DNA from: Symbiodinium natans | Lineage: Eukaryota; Sar; Dinophyceae; Suessiales; Symbiodiniaceae | Assembly (NCBI GenBank): GCA_905221605.1 | Contig: CAJNDS010002540.1 | Location: forward strand, 219,501 to 283,500 | Direction: 5' to 3' | DNA: 64,000 bases | Shown here: piece after piece, positions 56,901 to 64,000 of the stretch | Numbering within the stretch: position 1 is the first letter of the stretch | How the letters are laid out: every line of letters begins with the position of its first letter | Notes under the pieces: generated by a model | The model's input: only the letters and a program-made list of their open reading frames with translations | What the model was told of the DNA's origin: nothing | Databases searched by the model: none | Made by a program: the position numbers and the translations under genes

Positions 56901-58970
56901 GGGAGGGGGGGGGGTCCTCAGATACCCCTGCGAGAAGAAGAAGAAGAAGAAGAAGAAGAAGAAGAAGAAGAAGAAGAAGAAGAAGAAGAAGAAGCGAGTC
57001 CACCTGGTTTCATCCACTTCCAGCTGTTCACTTCCAACAAGGCTGCCCGGCGGAAACAAGCACAGCCTCCTGGACGGACGGCGCAGCTTCCCTCTCTCGC
57101 TCTCTCTATTTCTTTCTTGCTTTCTCCCTTCGGCAAGATGTACGTAGCAGTTCTCATGCGAGGGCGCATTCCAAAGCACTCGCACGCACGCACACAAATC
57201 TTGCATTCCACCGGGTCTAATAAAGTCTCAGAAATAGAGGGTTACCATGAGTTGTCCAGCCTCATGCTGCCAGCTGTCTGGCGCAGGCCGTGGGCCACAT
57301 GGAGGCCACCCCCATCCTCCAGACCAGCAGAGCAAGATGTTGCCGTCAGGCTGCCCGAGAGCTCCATGAAGTCCGACACGTGCAAGCCGCCCCCAGGTCC
57401 AAGTCCAGCCTTGCAAGCGTCGAAGACCATGCTGCCTGTTACAAAAGAAGCCGGGCAGAAGCAACAACTACAAGCCTTACGCAGAAACGGAGTAGCAATG
57501 TGGCATGGTTGATTCGCATGCAATGAAGAGGACTGCATATGTCGTTGGACACGTATGTCTTCAGAAAGGTGTCTATGCCTATCTCACGGCAGCCCTCATG
57601 TCGGGTCCTGATGGGGTTTAAGAGGGCCCAAAGAAGCCCCGGAGTCGCCTTTCAGCTGCACCGGGCCGTTGACGGAGGCGCCGCCGCCGCGCCTTCCGGC
57701 AGCACAGGCGCTGAAGGACATCCGGCCCGCTTGCAGGAGCTTCACCGACAGCTTGGGCTGTTTCCCCACTCGGACTTGGAGTCCACCTCCATTGAAGATG
57801 GATCTGCAGGCTTCGAATCTCATCACGCCCCCCTGCTGCCGAAACATCTCGCCGACTGACAGTCCTCCACCTCCATCCGTTTTCGTGTCTTGGGATGCGG
57901 CCTCGACATCACTCTCGTCGCCTGAAGTGCAATTCACGAATGAGGCTGATCCACCCAGCTGCTCATAGCTTCCTTGCACGTGGACGGCGCCCCCAGACCG
58001 TTTCGAGCTGCAGTTCGCAAAAGTCAGGATACCAGTGTGCTGCACAACAGACTCGAGTACACGAATACCACCACCATCACGCGCACTGTATGAATCCAGA
58101 ATCTGCATGTGGCCGCGAATGTGCAGATTCTGGGCAGTGATGGATCCGAAGCTGGTGCACCTCTGAGGGGCCAAGGCTGCTTTTGGGTCCTTTATTGGTC
58201 TTTTGGACCAAGGCACCAAGTCAACATGCAGCAGCTGTGCAGGAGATGACGAACCGGTCAAGAGTAGACGTCCGGCTCATGCACCAAGATGGTCATGTGT
58301 GTATTTTGGATTTAACGCATGCTCGCTCACGACTTGTCGCGTCGCATGTCGCTATCTTGTTACCACACACTGTTCGGGTTGTGACTTCGCGCCCATTCGA
58401 CTTTGAAGCTTAGGGGTTTGTAGGAAGCTGCCGGCCTGGATATCACGAGCTCATCCGTGGCAATGGTCAAGATACCGGTAGGGACGACTAAGCAAGTGTC
58501 GTCGTTCTCCGCCGAAGCCGTGATTTGCAGGTGGCCTTCCTGCGAGAAAGACTTGCAGGGACTCAAAAGTCGCTTCTCAAGAGCCTCAGAGGGCAAACGT
58601 GCAAAACCATCTGAGGTCCAGCGTAAGATCTCCCAAAACCAGAAGCTGTTGTGCCAGCTCGATCCTTAGGCACCCCCAGGCATGCAGCGGGAAGCACAAC
58701 TACAAACCCACGCGTCTGCACCTTTGCGTCAAGTCTCGATCAAACTTCTACAGAAATTGAAAAGAGCTCCAGACAAGCTCCAAGTCAACCTCTGTTTTGC
58801 AGTACCAGCGGCGAGGTGCCGGGGCTTCCCCTGAGCGTACAGCTCTTCTCGAACTTGACTCTGGCCGAGATCTCGTAGATCCCGTTGAGCTCCAGGAGAC
58901 CGCTCTCGCAGGACTGCGGGAACCTGGACAGCAACAAGCTGAAGAGGAGAAGAGGAGACCATCCGACCAT
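47971..58970 (-). CDS. Very large secreted/membrane protein: beta-helix repeats, Cys-rich modules, multiple membrane spans
   Basis: ATG at 58970 opens a signal peptide (MVGWSPLLLFSLLLSRFPQS). Then: about 58540-58370 (HLQITASAENDDTCLVVPTG); 58240-57600 and 57480-57240, right-handed beta-helix repeats of the type GGGIRV...FANC.S..GGAVHV...GGSASFVNC; more repeats at about 56320-56230, 56145-56040, 55950-55860 and 55750-55690 (GGGLYVHYEGVQLIGSISFR, GALYVGGSASFSSPVLLSQC). Cys-rich ectodomain pieces: 55320-55200, 54900-54670, 53400-53310 (CIKCPSGVRSC), 53000-52920 (YHCPNAIACPGG), 52640-52540 (CSPGYSGLGCTDCIETHGSA). Membrane part: 52280-52170, 51860-51770, 51680-51540, 50945-50830 (PLVWGLLACFVLSTHMVSPL), 50780-50690, 50320-50170 (GMIILCFLVGVCGWMLA), 49060-48945, 48870-48750 and 48640-48540 (YLHLLPYKEK joined to AFNLIEAALLSDALIV). 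End about 48290-47971. Cell-surface receptor or adhesion role is inferred. Most inner exon ends are approximate. Confidence 0.75.
48990..49030 (-). other. Part of membrane-span exon of the large protein
   Basis: Within exon 49060-48945, which encodes MLLTLVGAVLPITLQLAYEG and ends GATGAG|GTTTTA, a canonical GT donor; listed because it fixes the reading frame of the C-terminal membrane region. Confidence 0.55.
49112..49956 (+). mobile_element. AT-rich insertion bounded by inverted repeats
   Basis: Left end AGTAGTGCGGAGGCACGCCT then ATCGCGAAGATGGAT (49112-49146); the reverse complement of 49956-49922 reads AGTAGTGCAGAGGCACTATC then GCGAAGATGGAT. The ends are about 35 bases with a three-base indel. 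A third, direct copy (CACGCCTATCGGAAAGATGG) lies at 49864-49883. The inside (49200-49580) is strikingly AT-rich compared with the rest of the window and has no long frame. Poly-G tracts lie next to the left end and just inside the right end. It sits in an intron of the large membrane protein gene. Probably a non-autonomous element. Confidence 0.7.
49592..49766 (+). repeat. Minisatellite GGGGAGCGCGTTCCCATGTTTC, about seven copies
   Basis: Units of about 20-24 bases sharing cggggagcg(c/t)g and ttcccatgtttc; two adjacent copies at 49680-49725 are nearly identical. Inside the AT-rich insertion. Confidence 0.85.
53178..53295 (+). repeat. Interstitial telomere-like CCCTAAA array ending in poly-C
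   Basis: About twelve units of CCCTAAAC with AT/AC spacers (aaacatccctaaaccctaaa), ending in aaaccctaaccc and a run of 14 C. The best-preserved telomere-like tract in the window. On the gene strand it is TTTAGGG. It lies in an intron of the large membrane protein gene. Confidence 0.9.
56932..56994 (+). repeat. (GAA)n array
   Basis: About 20 GAA triplets. On the gene strand it is (TTC)n, in an intron of the large membrane protein gene; polyphenylalanine and polyserine frames across it are artefacts. Confidence 0.95.
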
Positions 58971-58989
58971 CCCCTGCCCGAACTGGGAA

Positions 58990-59010
58990 TTTTGGAAGCG
59001 AAGCACTGTA
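58990..59010 (-). promoter_or_regulatory. Probable trans-splice acceptor of the large membrane protein gene
   Basis: The minus strand reads cagcttttcttacag followed by TGCTTCGC, a pyrimidine tract plus AG about 35 bases before the ATG at 58970. Confidence 0.5.
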
Positions 59011-59049
59011 AGAAAAGCTGTGAGAGCAACCCTCCTATCCGACAACTCG

Positions 59050-59290
59050 CTATTGGCCAAGGGTGCTCCAGGCCCTCATTTGCGATGAACCGCGTGCGTT
59101 CCGCCAGTGGGAGCGGGAGTGCCGCGAGCAGAAAGCCTCGGGCTGGGCTCGAAAGCTTCGGGCTGGGCTCGTGGAAGGCATTAGTGGATTCCTGGATGGG
59201 GGGGGGGCATACCTACACAGGGTCGTCGCGCTCGCGCTACTCTGCGAAGACTGGGCTCTATCCAAGCTTTCAGTTCTTTGGAACTGCAAC
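59050..59290 (-). CDS. Candidate 3' exon of an upstream gene
   Basis: A minus frame (NPLMPSTSPARSFRAQPEAF, then a stop at 59050) ends just before the next gene's leader, as expected from the tight spacing in this window. The plus strand (RSASGSGSAASRKPRAGLES) is equally open, so the call is weak. Confidence 0.25.
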
Positions 59291-59395
59291 AAGCAGAGCT
59301 GTTGAAGAGAAGTCAATGCAATTCCAAGTTCCTGACATATTCATACACAACTACCAGACACATGTTTTGAGAGAGCGAGTGTCAAAGAGAGAGGG

Positions 59396-59446
59396 AGAGA
59401 GAGAGAGACAGCGAGAGAACGTACACACACACACACACACACAGAG
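59396..59446 (+). repeat. GA and CA microsatellites
   Basis: A (GA)n run is followed by (CA)n at about 59424-59442. Confidence 0.8.
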
Positions 59447-59589
59447 ACACACCCACGAACAAGAACACATGATTCAAAACGCAAAAAGAATCAAGCCGAA
59501 CACACCGACACCAAGCAAATAGGACATGCACATTCAAACACACTAACATCGTCAACATGGCAGTCAAAACACGTCCGAATCAACAGTCT

Positions 59590-59790
59590 GCTCCATCCTT
59601 TCACGAAATTGGAGTATCCTCAGGTCGTGTCATGTCATGCTTTCTCATCCATTGCTCTGCCGGCAGTCTTCCATGTTCGCCTCGGACACAACACCTCACC
59701 TTGGATACATCGACTTCTTCTGCCTCCTCCCCGGACTCCGTCCCTTTTTTTGTTCCTGTCAGGGGCTCTGCCGCCAGCCAACACAAAACG
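59590..59790 (-). CDS. Two small exons of an unknown acidic protein
   Basis: About 59770-59708 encodes GTKKGTESGEEAEEVDVSK and ends TCCAAG|GTGAGG, a classic donor. About 59662-59601, after ctgccggcag, encodes QWMRKHDMTRPEDTPIS and a stop. No family recognised. Confidence 0.4.
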
Positions 59791-60540
59791 AAGCTTCACG
59801 AACTTTGAGCTGTGTTGTTTTCGACTGTGGTTCCAGACGTGTGGGGGTTTTTCTTGCCGTTGCTTTTGATGTAGCTGGCCGCCGGCGTCAGGTGCTGAAT
59901 GCCCGGCACATGTCGAATTTCTGCGCTGTGCACGTCTTCACAACAGAAAGACCACGCTGCACAAGACACCCTGCAAAGCGCCACAACGGACGTAGAATAC
60001 CTGGATTCTTCCGTGCCCTTCGGAGAAACCACGGCGAAACAAGCTGCAGGCGCGGCACCTATGCGCATAAAGCCATGAAGACGAGGGTTTCACAGAAGGC
60101 ACGTAGTTTGAGCCATCTGCAGCGGCGCGGCACAGTCTTGGTCGCTCCAGTTAAGGAATTAAAAATGAAATTCAGCTGCCTATCTTACTATCTTCTCACA
60201 CTCTTTTGGCAGCCTTAAACTTGCCGTTCCTTGACAAGAGCCCCGTAAGGCTTGACAACGCGCAAGAGTCAGCAAGGGCTTGGAACCTGGAAGGTCACCT
60301 CTGCAGCGGATAGCTGCAACAGCTTATGCCTGAAACAGCGGCACGACATTTGGCTCAGGAGGTCCGCGCTAGCACCCGCTACAGCTTTGTCAGAAAAGGT
60401 GAAGGCACGCCAAAAGATGGGGGAGGTGGACCTTCTTTGAACCCGAATTTGCCAATGAACCGGCCAAAACCCTACCGGCCTACACCATGTGAAAGACGAG
60501 TCAGCCGTGCACTCTATGCCAAGTACCAACGACAGTACAG
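59791..60540. other. Unresolved stretch
   Basis: Mixed open frames on both strands without a chain of splice sites; no domain recognised. Confidence 0.25.
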
Positions 60541-60667
60541 GATGGCAATGGGGGCAAAGGGCAAAATACCTACGTGTTCAACCCTACAAACTCTTATCTA
60601 GAGTGGGCAAGGGCACATAGCCCAGACGGGGAAGCTCTTGACACCCTCCTGTCTTGGAAGTCTTCAG
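60541..60667 (+). CDS. Candidate plus-strand exon
   Basis: After gacagtacag the plus strand reads DGNGGKGQNTYVFNPTNSYL then EWARAHSPDGEALDTLLSWK. Composition, aromatic spacing and the AG|G acceptor argue for a real exon, but its gene is not identified and it opposes the main direction of transcription. Confidence 0.4.
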
Positions 60668-60684
60668 CAGCTGAAGACCCCAAA

Positions 60685-60800
60685 ACCGAAGCCCTCAAAA
60701 AACAACCTAAACCCGAAACCCTAAAAAGAAGCCTCCAAAGAAAGCCCCGAAACCCTAAACTTGCCCCTAAGCAACCCCCTTTTTTTTGCCTAAACCTTAT
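60685..60800 (+). repeat. Decayed telomere-like tract
   Basis: Scattered aaccctaaa and cccgaaaccctaaa units between other sequence, followed by a T-tract at 60780-60788. Confidence 0.5.
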
Positions 60801-60929
60801 AAACTCCCAAGCCCTCAAGGCCGCACTCTGGGCCCCCGAGCGCTTGGAAGCTGCCACGGGCCTCGCCGGAGCTCCAGGAGCCCACGCCTCGGCCCCGTTT
60901 CGACTCAAAGAAAAAACGCTCTTTAGGCA

Positions 60930-61022
60930 GTAGGGGTGTTTCTAGTACCCCCCTCCCCCTACTATAAATCCCTGATTAAGGACTGCTAGTAGCAGGGGGG
61001 GGGGGGCCTCCCAAATTAGAAA
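60930..61022 (+). mobile_element. Short inverted-repeat element, copy B (relative of 19619-19745)
   Basis: CTAGTACCCCCCTCCCCCTA and TAGTAGCAGGGGGGGGGGG... form arms; the segment gattaaggactg...gggggcctcccaaatt matches the right arm at 19700-19740 (aattaaggactg...gggggcacatcccaattt) and ctagtacccc matches its core. Confidence 0.6.
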
Positions 61023-61788
61023 GGGTTCGATTCTTACACAGGGGTGTGTTTTCAGGTAACAATGGGCCTTCTCAGGAGCTTGAACAAATATGGAATTTAG
61101 GGGTTTTAGGCTTTTTGGGGTTTTAGCCTTTTGGGCTTTCAACTTCATGAGTCAGCCAGACCCTTTTCCCCTCAACCCAACATCAATAACACAGTGAGCA
61201 GCATAGACGAGCAAGTAACAACAGATGCAAAAAGAATAGGGGCACTGTGCTTTGCTGCATGTTGCCCTTGAAAGCGTGAAACTTTGGGTACTGGAGATGC
61301 ATACGATGACTGGAAACGGGTCCTTTTTTTTGTTTAAGGCACGCTCAAATGGGGAGAGGGAGGGAGGGAGGGAGAGAGAGAGGGGGAGAGAGAGAGAAAG
61401 AGCCCTCGTGAGCCCTCCCTCTCTGAAATGCCCAGAAGCATCGAATCCGGAGCAAAGGCGGAGCCAAGCACTCCTCCATCATCTTAAGCCCTTCAACGAG
61501 ATAGCAGTAAAGAGAAAAGCTGAGACCCGGGGCGCGCGGCCCGCGAAGCGGCGGCGGCCCCTCGCAGGGCTGCGCCCTGGCGCCGCCTGGGTCGCACCGC
61601 CACCTCTGCCTGAGCGAGAAGCGCAGATCTGCGAGGATCTTCGAAGATCTGCGAAGGTCTGCGAACCCCGAAATAAATCCGCTATATGGTATGGGCAGCC
61701 GCAATGCCGTGTCACTGCGCTCCTCTCCTGTACATTCCTTGGCGTTCGTCTGGGAAGGCTCGATTTTCCGGATTTCCGCGGGCCTCAC
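61023..61788. other. Unresolved stretch with GA-rich tract
   Basis: A GGGA/GAGA tract lies at 61351-61400, a short aagatctgcgaggatcttcg repeat at 61622-61660. The minus strand should carry the rest of the ubiquitin-like gene, but no exon can be fixed. Confidence 0.3.
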
Positions 61789-61880
61789 TTGGAATGCCCA
61801 AGGCATCCAGGGTGGCGCTGTCGTTGAGGCGGATGCCATTGAAGTACAGGTCCTGATGGGAACTTGCCAAGCGCTCGATT
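61789..61880 (-). CDS. Ubiquitin-like domain exon
   Basis: After an AG at 61881 the minus strand reads IERLASSHQDLYFNGIRLND then SATLDALGIP and ends CCAA|GTGAGG, a good GT donor. The order strand (LYFNG) - L.D..TL..LGI is the second half of a ubiquitin-like fold, as in UBL-domain proteins. Neighbouring exons are not resolved; about 62215-62090 (MYLVIHIDPSLVPATHQATI) may be upstream but its plus strand is equally open. Confidence 0.5.
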
Positions 61881-62283
61881 CTCAATGTGGCTCAGACTCA
61901 GACCTGGCGCAAGAAGGGAACCCCGTAGAGCTCCGTTATGAATCCTGACTGGGCATGTCGGAGGAGCTGCCCCTTTACTCGCATGTGACCTGCAAGTGTC
62001 TTCTGAGTCTTCCGAGCACGGGGCCCTTGACATTCTGGACGCTGTCTCGGGGTTCGCACGGCAGCCGTCGGGGTACTACCTGGCAACCGGCAAGTGGCAG
62101 CCTCCGTTATGGGGCCATGAATTCTTTCATGGAGGATCGTGGCCTGGTGCGTCGCTGGCACCAAGGATGGGTCGATGTGGATCACCAAGTACATCCCTGC
62201 TGCTTGAGCCCAAAGGCAAGTCTGCGCGTTTTGAGTGAGCCAACAATTGTGAGCAGCACACACACACAACTGCATTATGTTTT

Positions 62284-62448
62284 TTAATCTGGCTTTGGAG
62301 GTCGCATGGGGCACCGGCCAAGATTGAAACAAGGCTCCGATACCACCTCCATAAACTCGCCCTGCCTCGAGCCCTGGAGAGCTCGAAGCTGGGGAAGGTG
62401 GCTGCCGAATTGGCCAGGCCCCTCGCTGGGCCCCAAAGGCTCGAGATA
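62284..62448 (-). CDS. C-terminal exon of an unknown protein
   Basis: After gcaccactgag the minus strand reads YLEPLGPSEGPGQFGSHLPQ, LRALQGSRQGEFMEVVSEPC and ends MRPPKPD with a stop at 62284. Protein-like and clean, but no family recognised. It would end the gene upstream of the ubiquitin-like one. Confidence 0.45.
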   Translation of the reverse strand, partial: YLEPLGPSEGPGQFGSHLPQLRALQGSRQGEFMEVVSEPCFNLGRCPMRPPKPD

Positions 62449-62463
62449 CTCAGTGGTGCTACA

Positions 62464-62512
62464 GTAAGTGATATTGCGTGATATTGCGTGATATTGCGTG
62501 ATCTTGCGTGAT
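62464..62512 (+). repeat. 12-bp tandem (gtgatattgcgt), four copies
   Basis: Reads gtgatattgcgt three times, then gtgatcttgcgt, immediately upstream (gene direction) of exon 62448. Confidence 0.9.
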
Positions 62513-63698
62513 GCTCTGACTGGCTTTCTGGCTACTCGGCTCCACTCCACCCCAACTGAGCTAGACGGGTGGACGTGCTGCAAGTCCTTGAAACAAGCTA
62601 ATCACCTAAATTAGCACAGGAAGCTCCAATGACGCCGCTTAGGCTTAGGCTCTCTCCTTCCACTCACACACTCGAATCACTCGAATCTGTCCACAAGCAT
62701 GCTGCGGAAGCAGCGCTTGCAACTCCCTGGCTGGGCATCACAGCCCTTTCTTCAAAACGAGCCCGGGCCCCCCACAAGCTGTCCAGCGGTCTAAGAAAAA
62801 TCAAGTGTCGAAGTCCCCGAAAGAAGCGCTACAGGAGAGCTGTAGGGGTGAACAATCTGAAGCAGACTTTCTGGTGCCATCCGACAGCTTGGAGGGCAGG
62901 CGGCCGCATCAGATCGTTGACCTGCGGGTGCCGGCGGGATGTTCAACATAAACACCTGGACCTTATAAGTGATCAGGAGATGATCTCCATAAGGCAAGGC
63001 TCAAGCAAAGCACTGTCAGAGACGTAAGAAGCAGCGCAAGATGTGAAAAGCAAACGTTGCTGGCTTATATTGGAGGTGCAAACGCCCAGCAGCGGCCTAA
63101 CCAGACATCCTGAGAGCTCGCCTGCATCGATACGACCTCAGTGACTCAGTGGCACGGGAGACTTCTCTCAAAACAATCGGCAGCTTCTACTCGCTGGGAA
63201 GGAGTTGAAGGGGTAGCCTGGCTCGAGACATCTGCTGTGACAATTTGAGCAGCTTCAGGAAGCGAAAAGCTTCGCACAGGCGCGCTCGCAGCTTTTTCCC
63301 CCTCACGGTGTCGACTGCGGTGTGCGGGTAGAGCTGCGTGTGTCCCAGAAGTGTGTGGCCCAGCGCCCACCTTCCACATCATCGACACCGCCTGATCCAT
63401 GTGCAGATAACACCCACCCACACATCTCAATCATGCATCGGCCCTGCAAGCCGTGTGCAGAGACCGCAACCGCACCTCGGCTCCTCTCCTCCAGGAGTAC
63501 ATCCAGCAGGCCATGTCTGCCGGCCTAAGGACTCAAAACCGTAGGCCTCGAGAGGCCGGCTCGAAAGAAGGGGGGCTGAAGTCGGACCTCTTCTGTCCGC
63601 GTCTGCGGCAGGAAATCGAAGATGCCTCTGCTACACATCATCATCATCATCATCATCATCGTCATCATCATCATCATGCAGCTGAGTGCGAAGGGTAC
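62513..63698. other. Unresolved stretch with candidate exons
   Basis: Minus-strand candidates: about 62930-62850 (VNDLMRPPALQAVGWHQKVC, after cccgcag) and a C-terminal frame ending at 63146 (SLPEAAQIVTADVSSQATPS). Neither has a firm chain. Confidence 0.3.
63636..63676 (+). repeat. (CAT)n array
   Basis: About 13 CAT triplets with one CGT interruption; makes polyhistidine and polymethionine frames. Confidence 0.9.
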
Positions 63699-63881
63699 CC
63701 TGAAGCAATCCAAGTCGCCGGTGTCAAAGTTCGCCTCCATCTCGGCCATGGCTGCCTGGAGCTACCGCAGAACAATGAGCTGTGCTTCGTTTTGTCAGGG
63801 TGAAGCGCCAGAGCGTGACACGGCCCCCAAGGAAAGGCACCTCTGCGTTGCTGCGCAGTGCTTCGAGCGGCCGGTCCCCAC
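63699..63881 (-). CDS. Two exons of an unknown protein running off the right edge
   Basis: Exon 63881-63766 and exon 63751-63699, separated by a 14-base gap that is far too short for an intron, so one boundary is wrong. The second encodes AMAEMEANFDTGDLDCF before a GT donor. In the first, two frames compete: LEALRSNAEVPFLGGRVTLW with RFTLTKRSTAHCS reads better, but only the other frame joins in phase. The gene probably continues beyond 64000. Confidence 0.3.
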
Positions 63882-64000
63882 CTGTAGCACCACCACAGCA
63901 CCACTCGTCCACACTCTGCCCCTGGTACCAGGACAGCGGGAAGGACATATTTTACACAGGATTGCAGTCACAGTTCGAGGCCGGCGCGGCCCCGACTTGC

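Noticed and set aside
56844-57211. Polyserine or polyphenylalanine frame
   Set aside because: (GAA)n array in an intron.
61000-61060. tRNA suggested by GGGTTCGATTC
   Set aside because: Flanking bases do not form the T-stem, and no acceptor or anticodon arm is present.

Overview
The window looks like nuclear DNA of a dinoflagellate, most likely a Symbiodiniaceae-type alga. This is inferred from: (i) genes broken into very short exons (28 to about 350 bases) whose introns mostly begin GC or GA, not only GT, and end AG, nearly always with a G as the first exon base (AG|G); (ii) almost every gene I can rebuild lying on the minus strand, head to tail; (iii) gaps of only 21 to about 45 bases between one stop codon and the next start, with an AG acceptor and pyrimidines just before the start, as expected for spliced-leader trans-splicing; (iv) interstitial CCCTAAA repeats. 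No tRNA, rRNA, CRISPR or prokaryotic operon was seen. Most long uninterrupted open frames are shadows or repeats; the real genes had to be joined exon by exon, using reading phase as the test.

Layout (minus strand unless stated; transcription runs right to left). 1-1109: end-truncated Pro/Ala-rich protein with an SH3b-like end. 1777-4195: peptide methionine sulfoxide reductase A in 14 exons. About 4.7-5.1 kb: armadillo-like exons. 5950-6387 and 6415-7797: two intronless genes 27 bases apart, the second a membrane protein with a C-terminal zinc ribbon. 7.9-9.6 kb: HEAT/ARM-like exons. 10.25-13.03 kb: CARM1-like protein arginine methyltransferase. 14.8-16.8 kb: HEAT-like exons. 17.8-26.7 kb: voltage-gated cation channel with an EF-hand tail; one of its introns carries about 23 copies of a 134-bp satellite. 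27-33 kb: repeat-rich, with a coiled-coil gene fragment. 33.35-35.03 kb: Sec14/CRAL-TRIO protein. 38.09-41.82 kb: cyclophilin with a charged N-terminus and an Arg/Ser tail. 41.84-43.23 kb: two small genes. 44.09-45.90 kb: EF-hand protein. 46.2-47.2 kb: unknown protein. 47.97-58.97 kb: a very large secreted/membrane protein (signal peptide, beta-helix repeats, Cys-rich modules, many membrane spans). 59-64 kb: exons of several further genes, including a ubiquitin-like one.

There is no metabolic operon: the genes are housekeeping (protein repair, folding, arginine methylation), signalling (channel, EF-hand, lipid transfer) and surface/membrane functions, linked by shared direction and probably by polycistronic transcription with trans-splicing. 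Repeats are abundant: CT-, CCTT-, GAA- and TATACA-type microsatellites, homopolymer C/G tracts, minisatellites, at least three short inverted-repeat elements and an 840-bp AT-rich inverted-repeat insertion inside an intron.

Limits: exon ends come from reading frame, phase and family resemblance only; no transcript or database search was available. Where two frames were equally good I say so.
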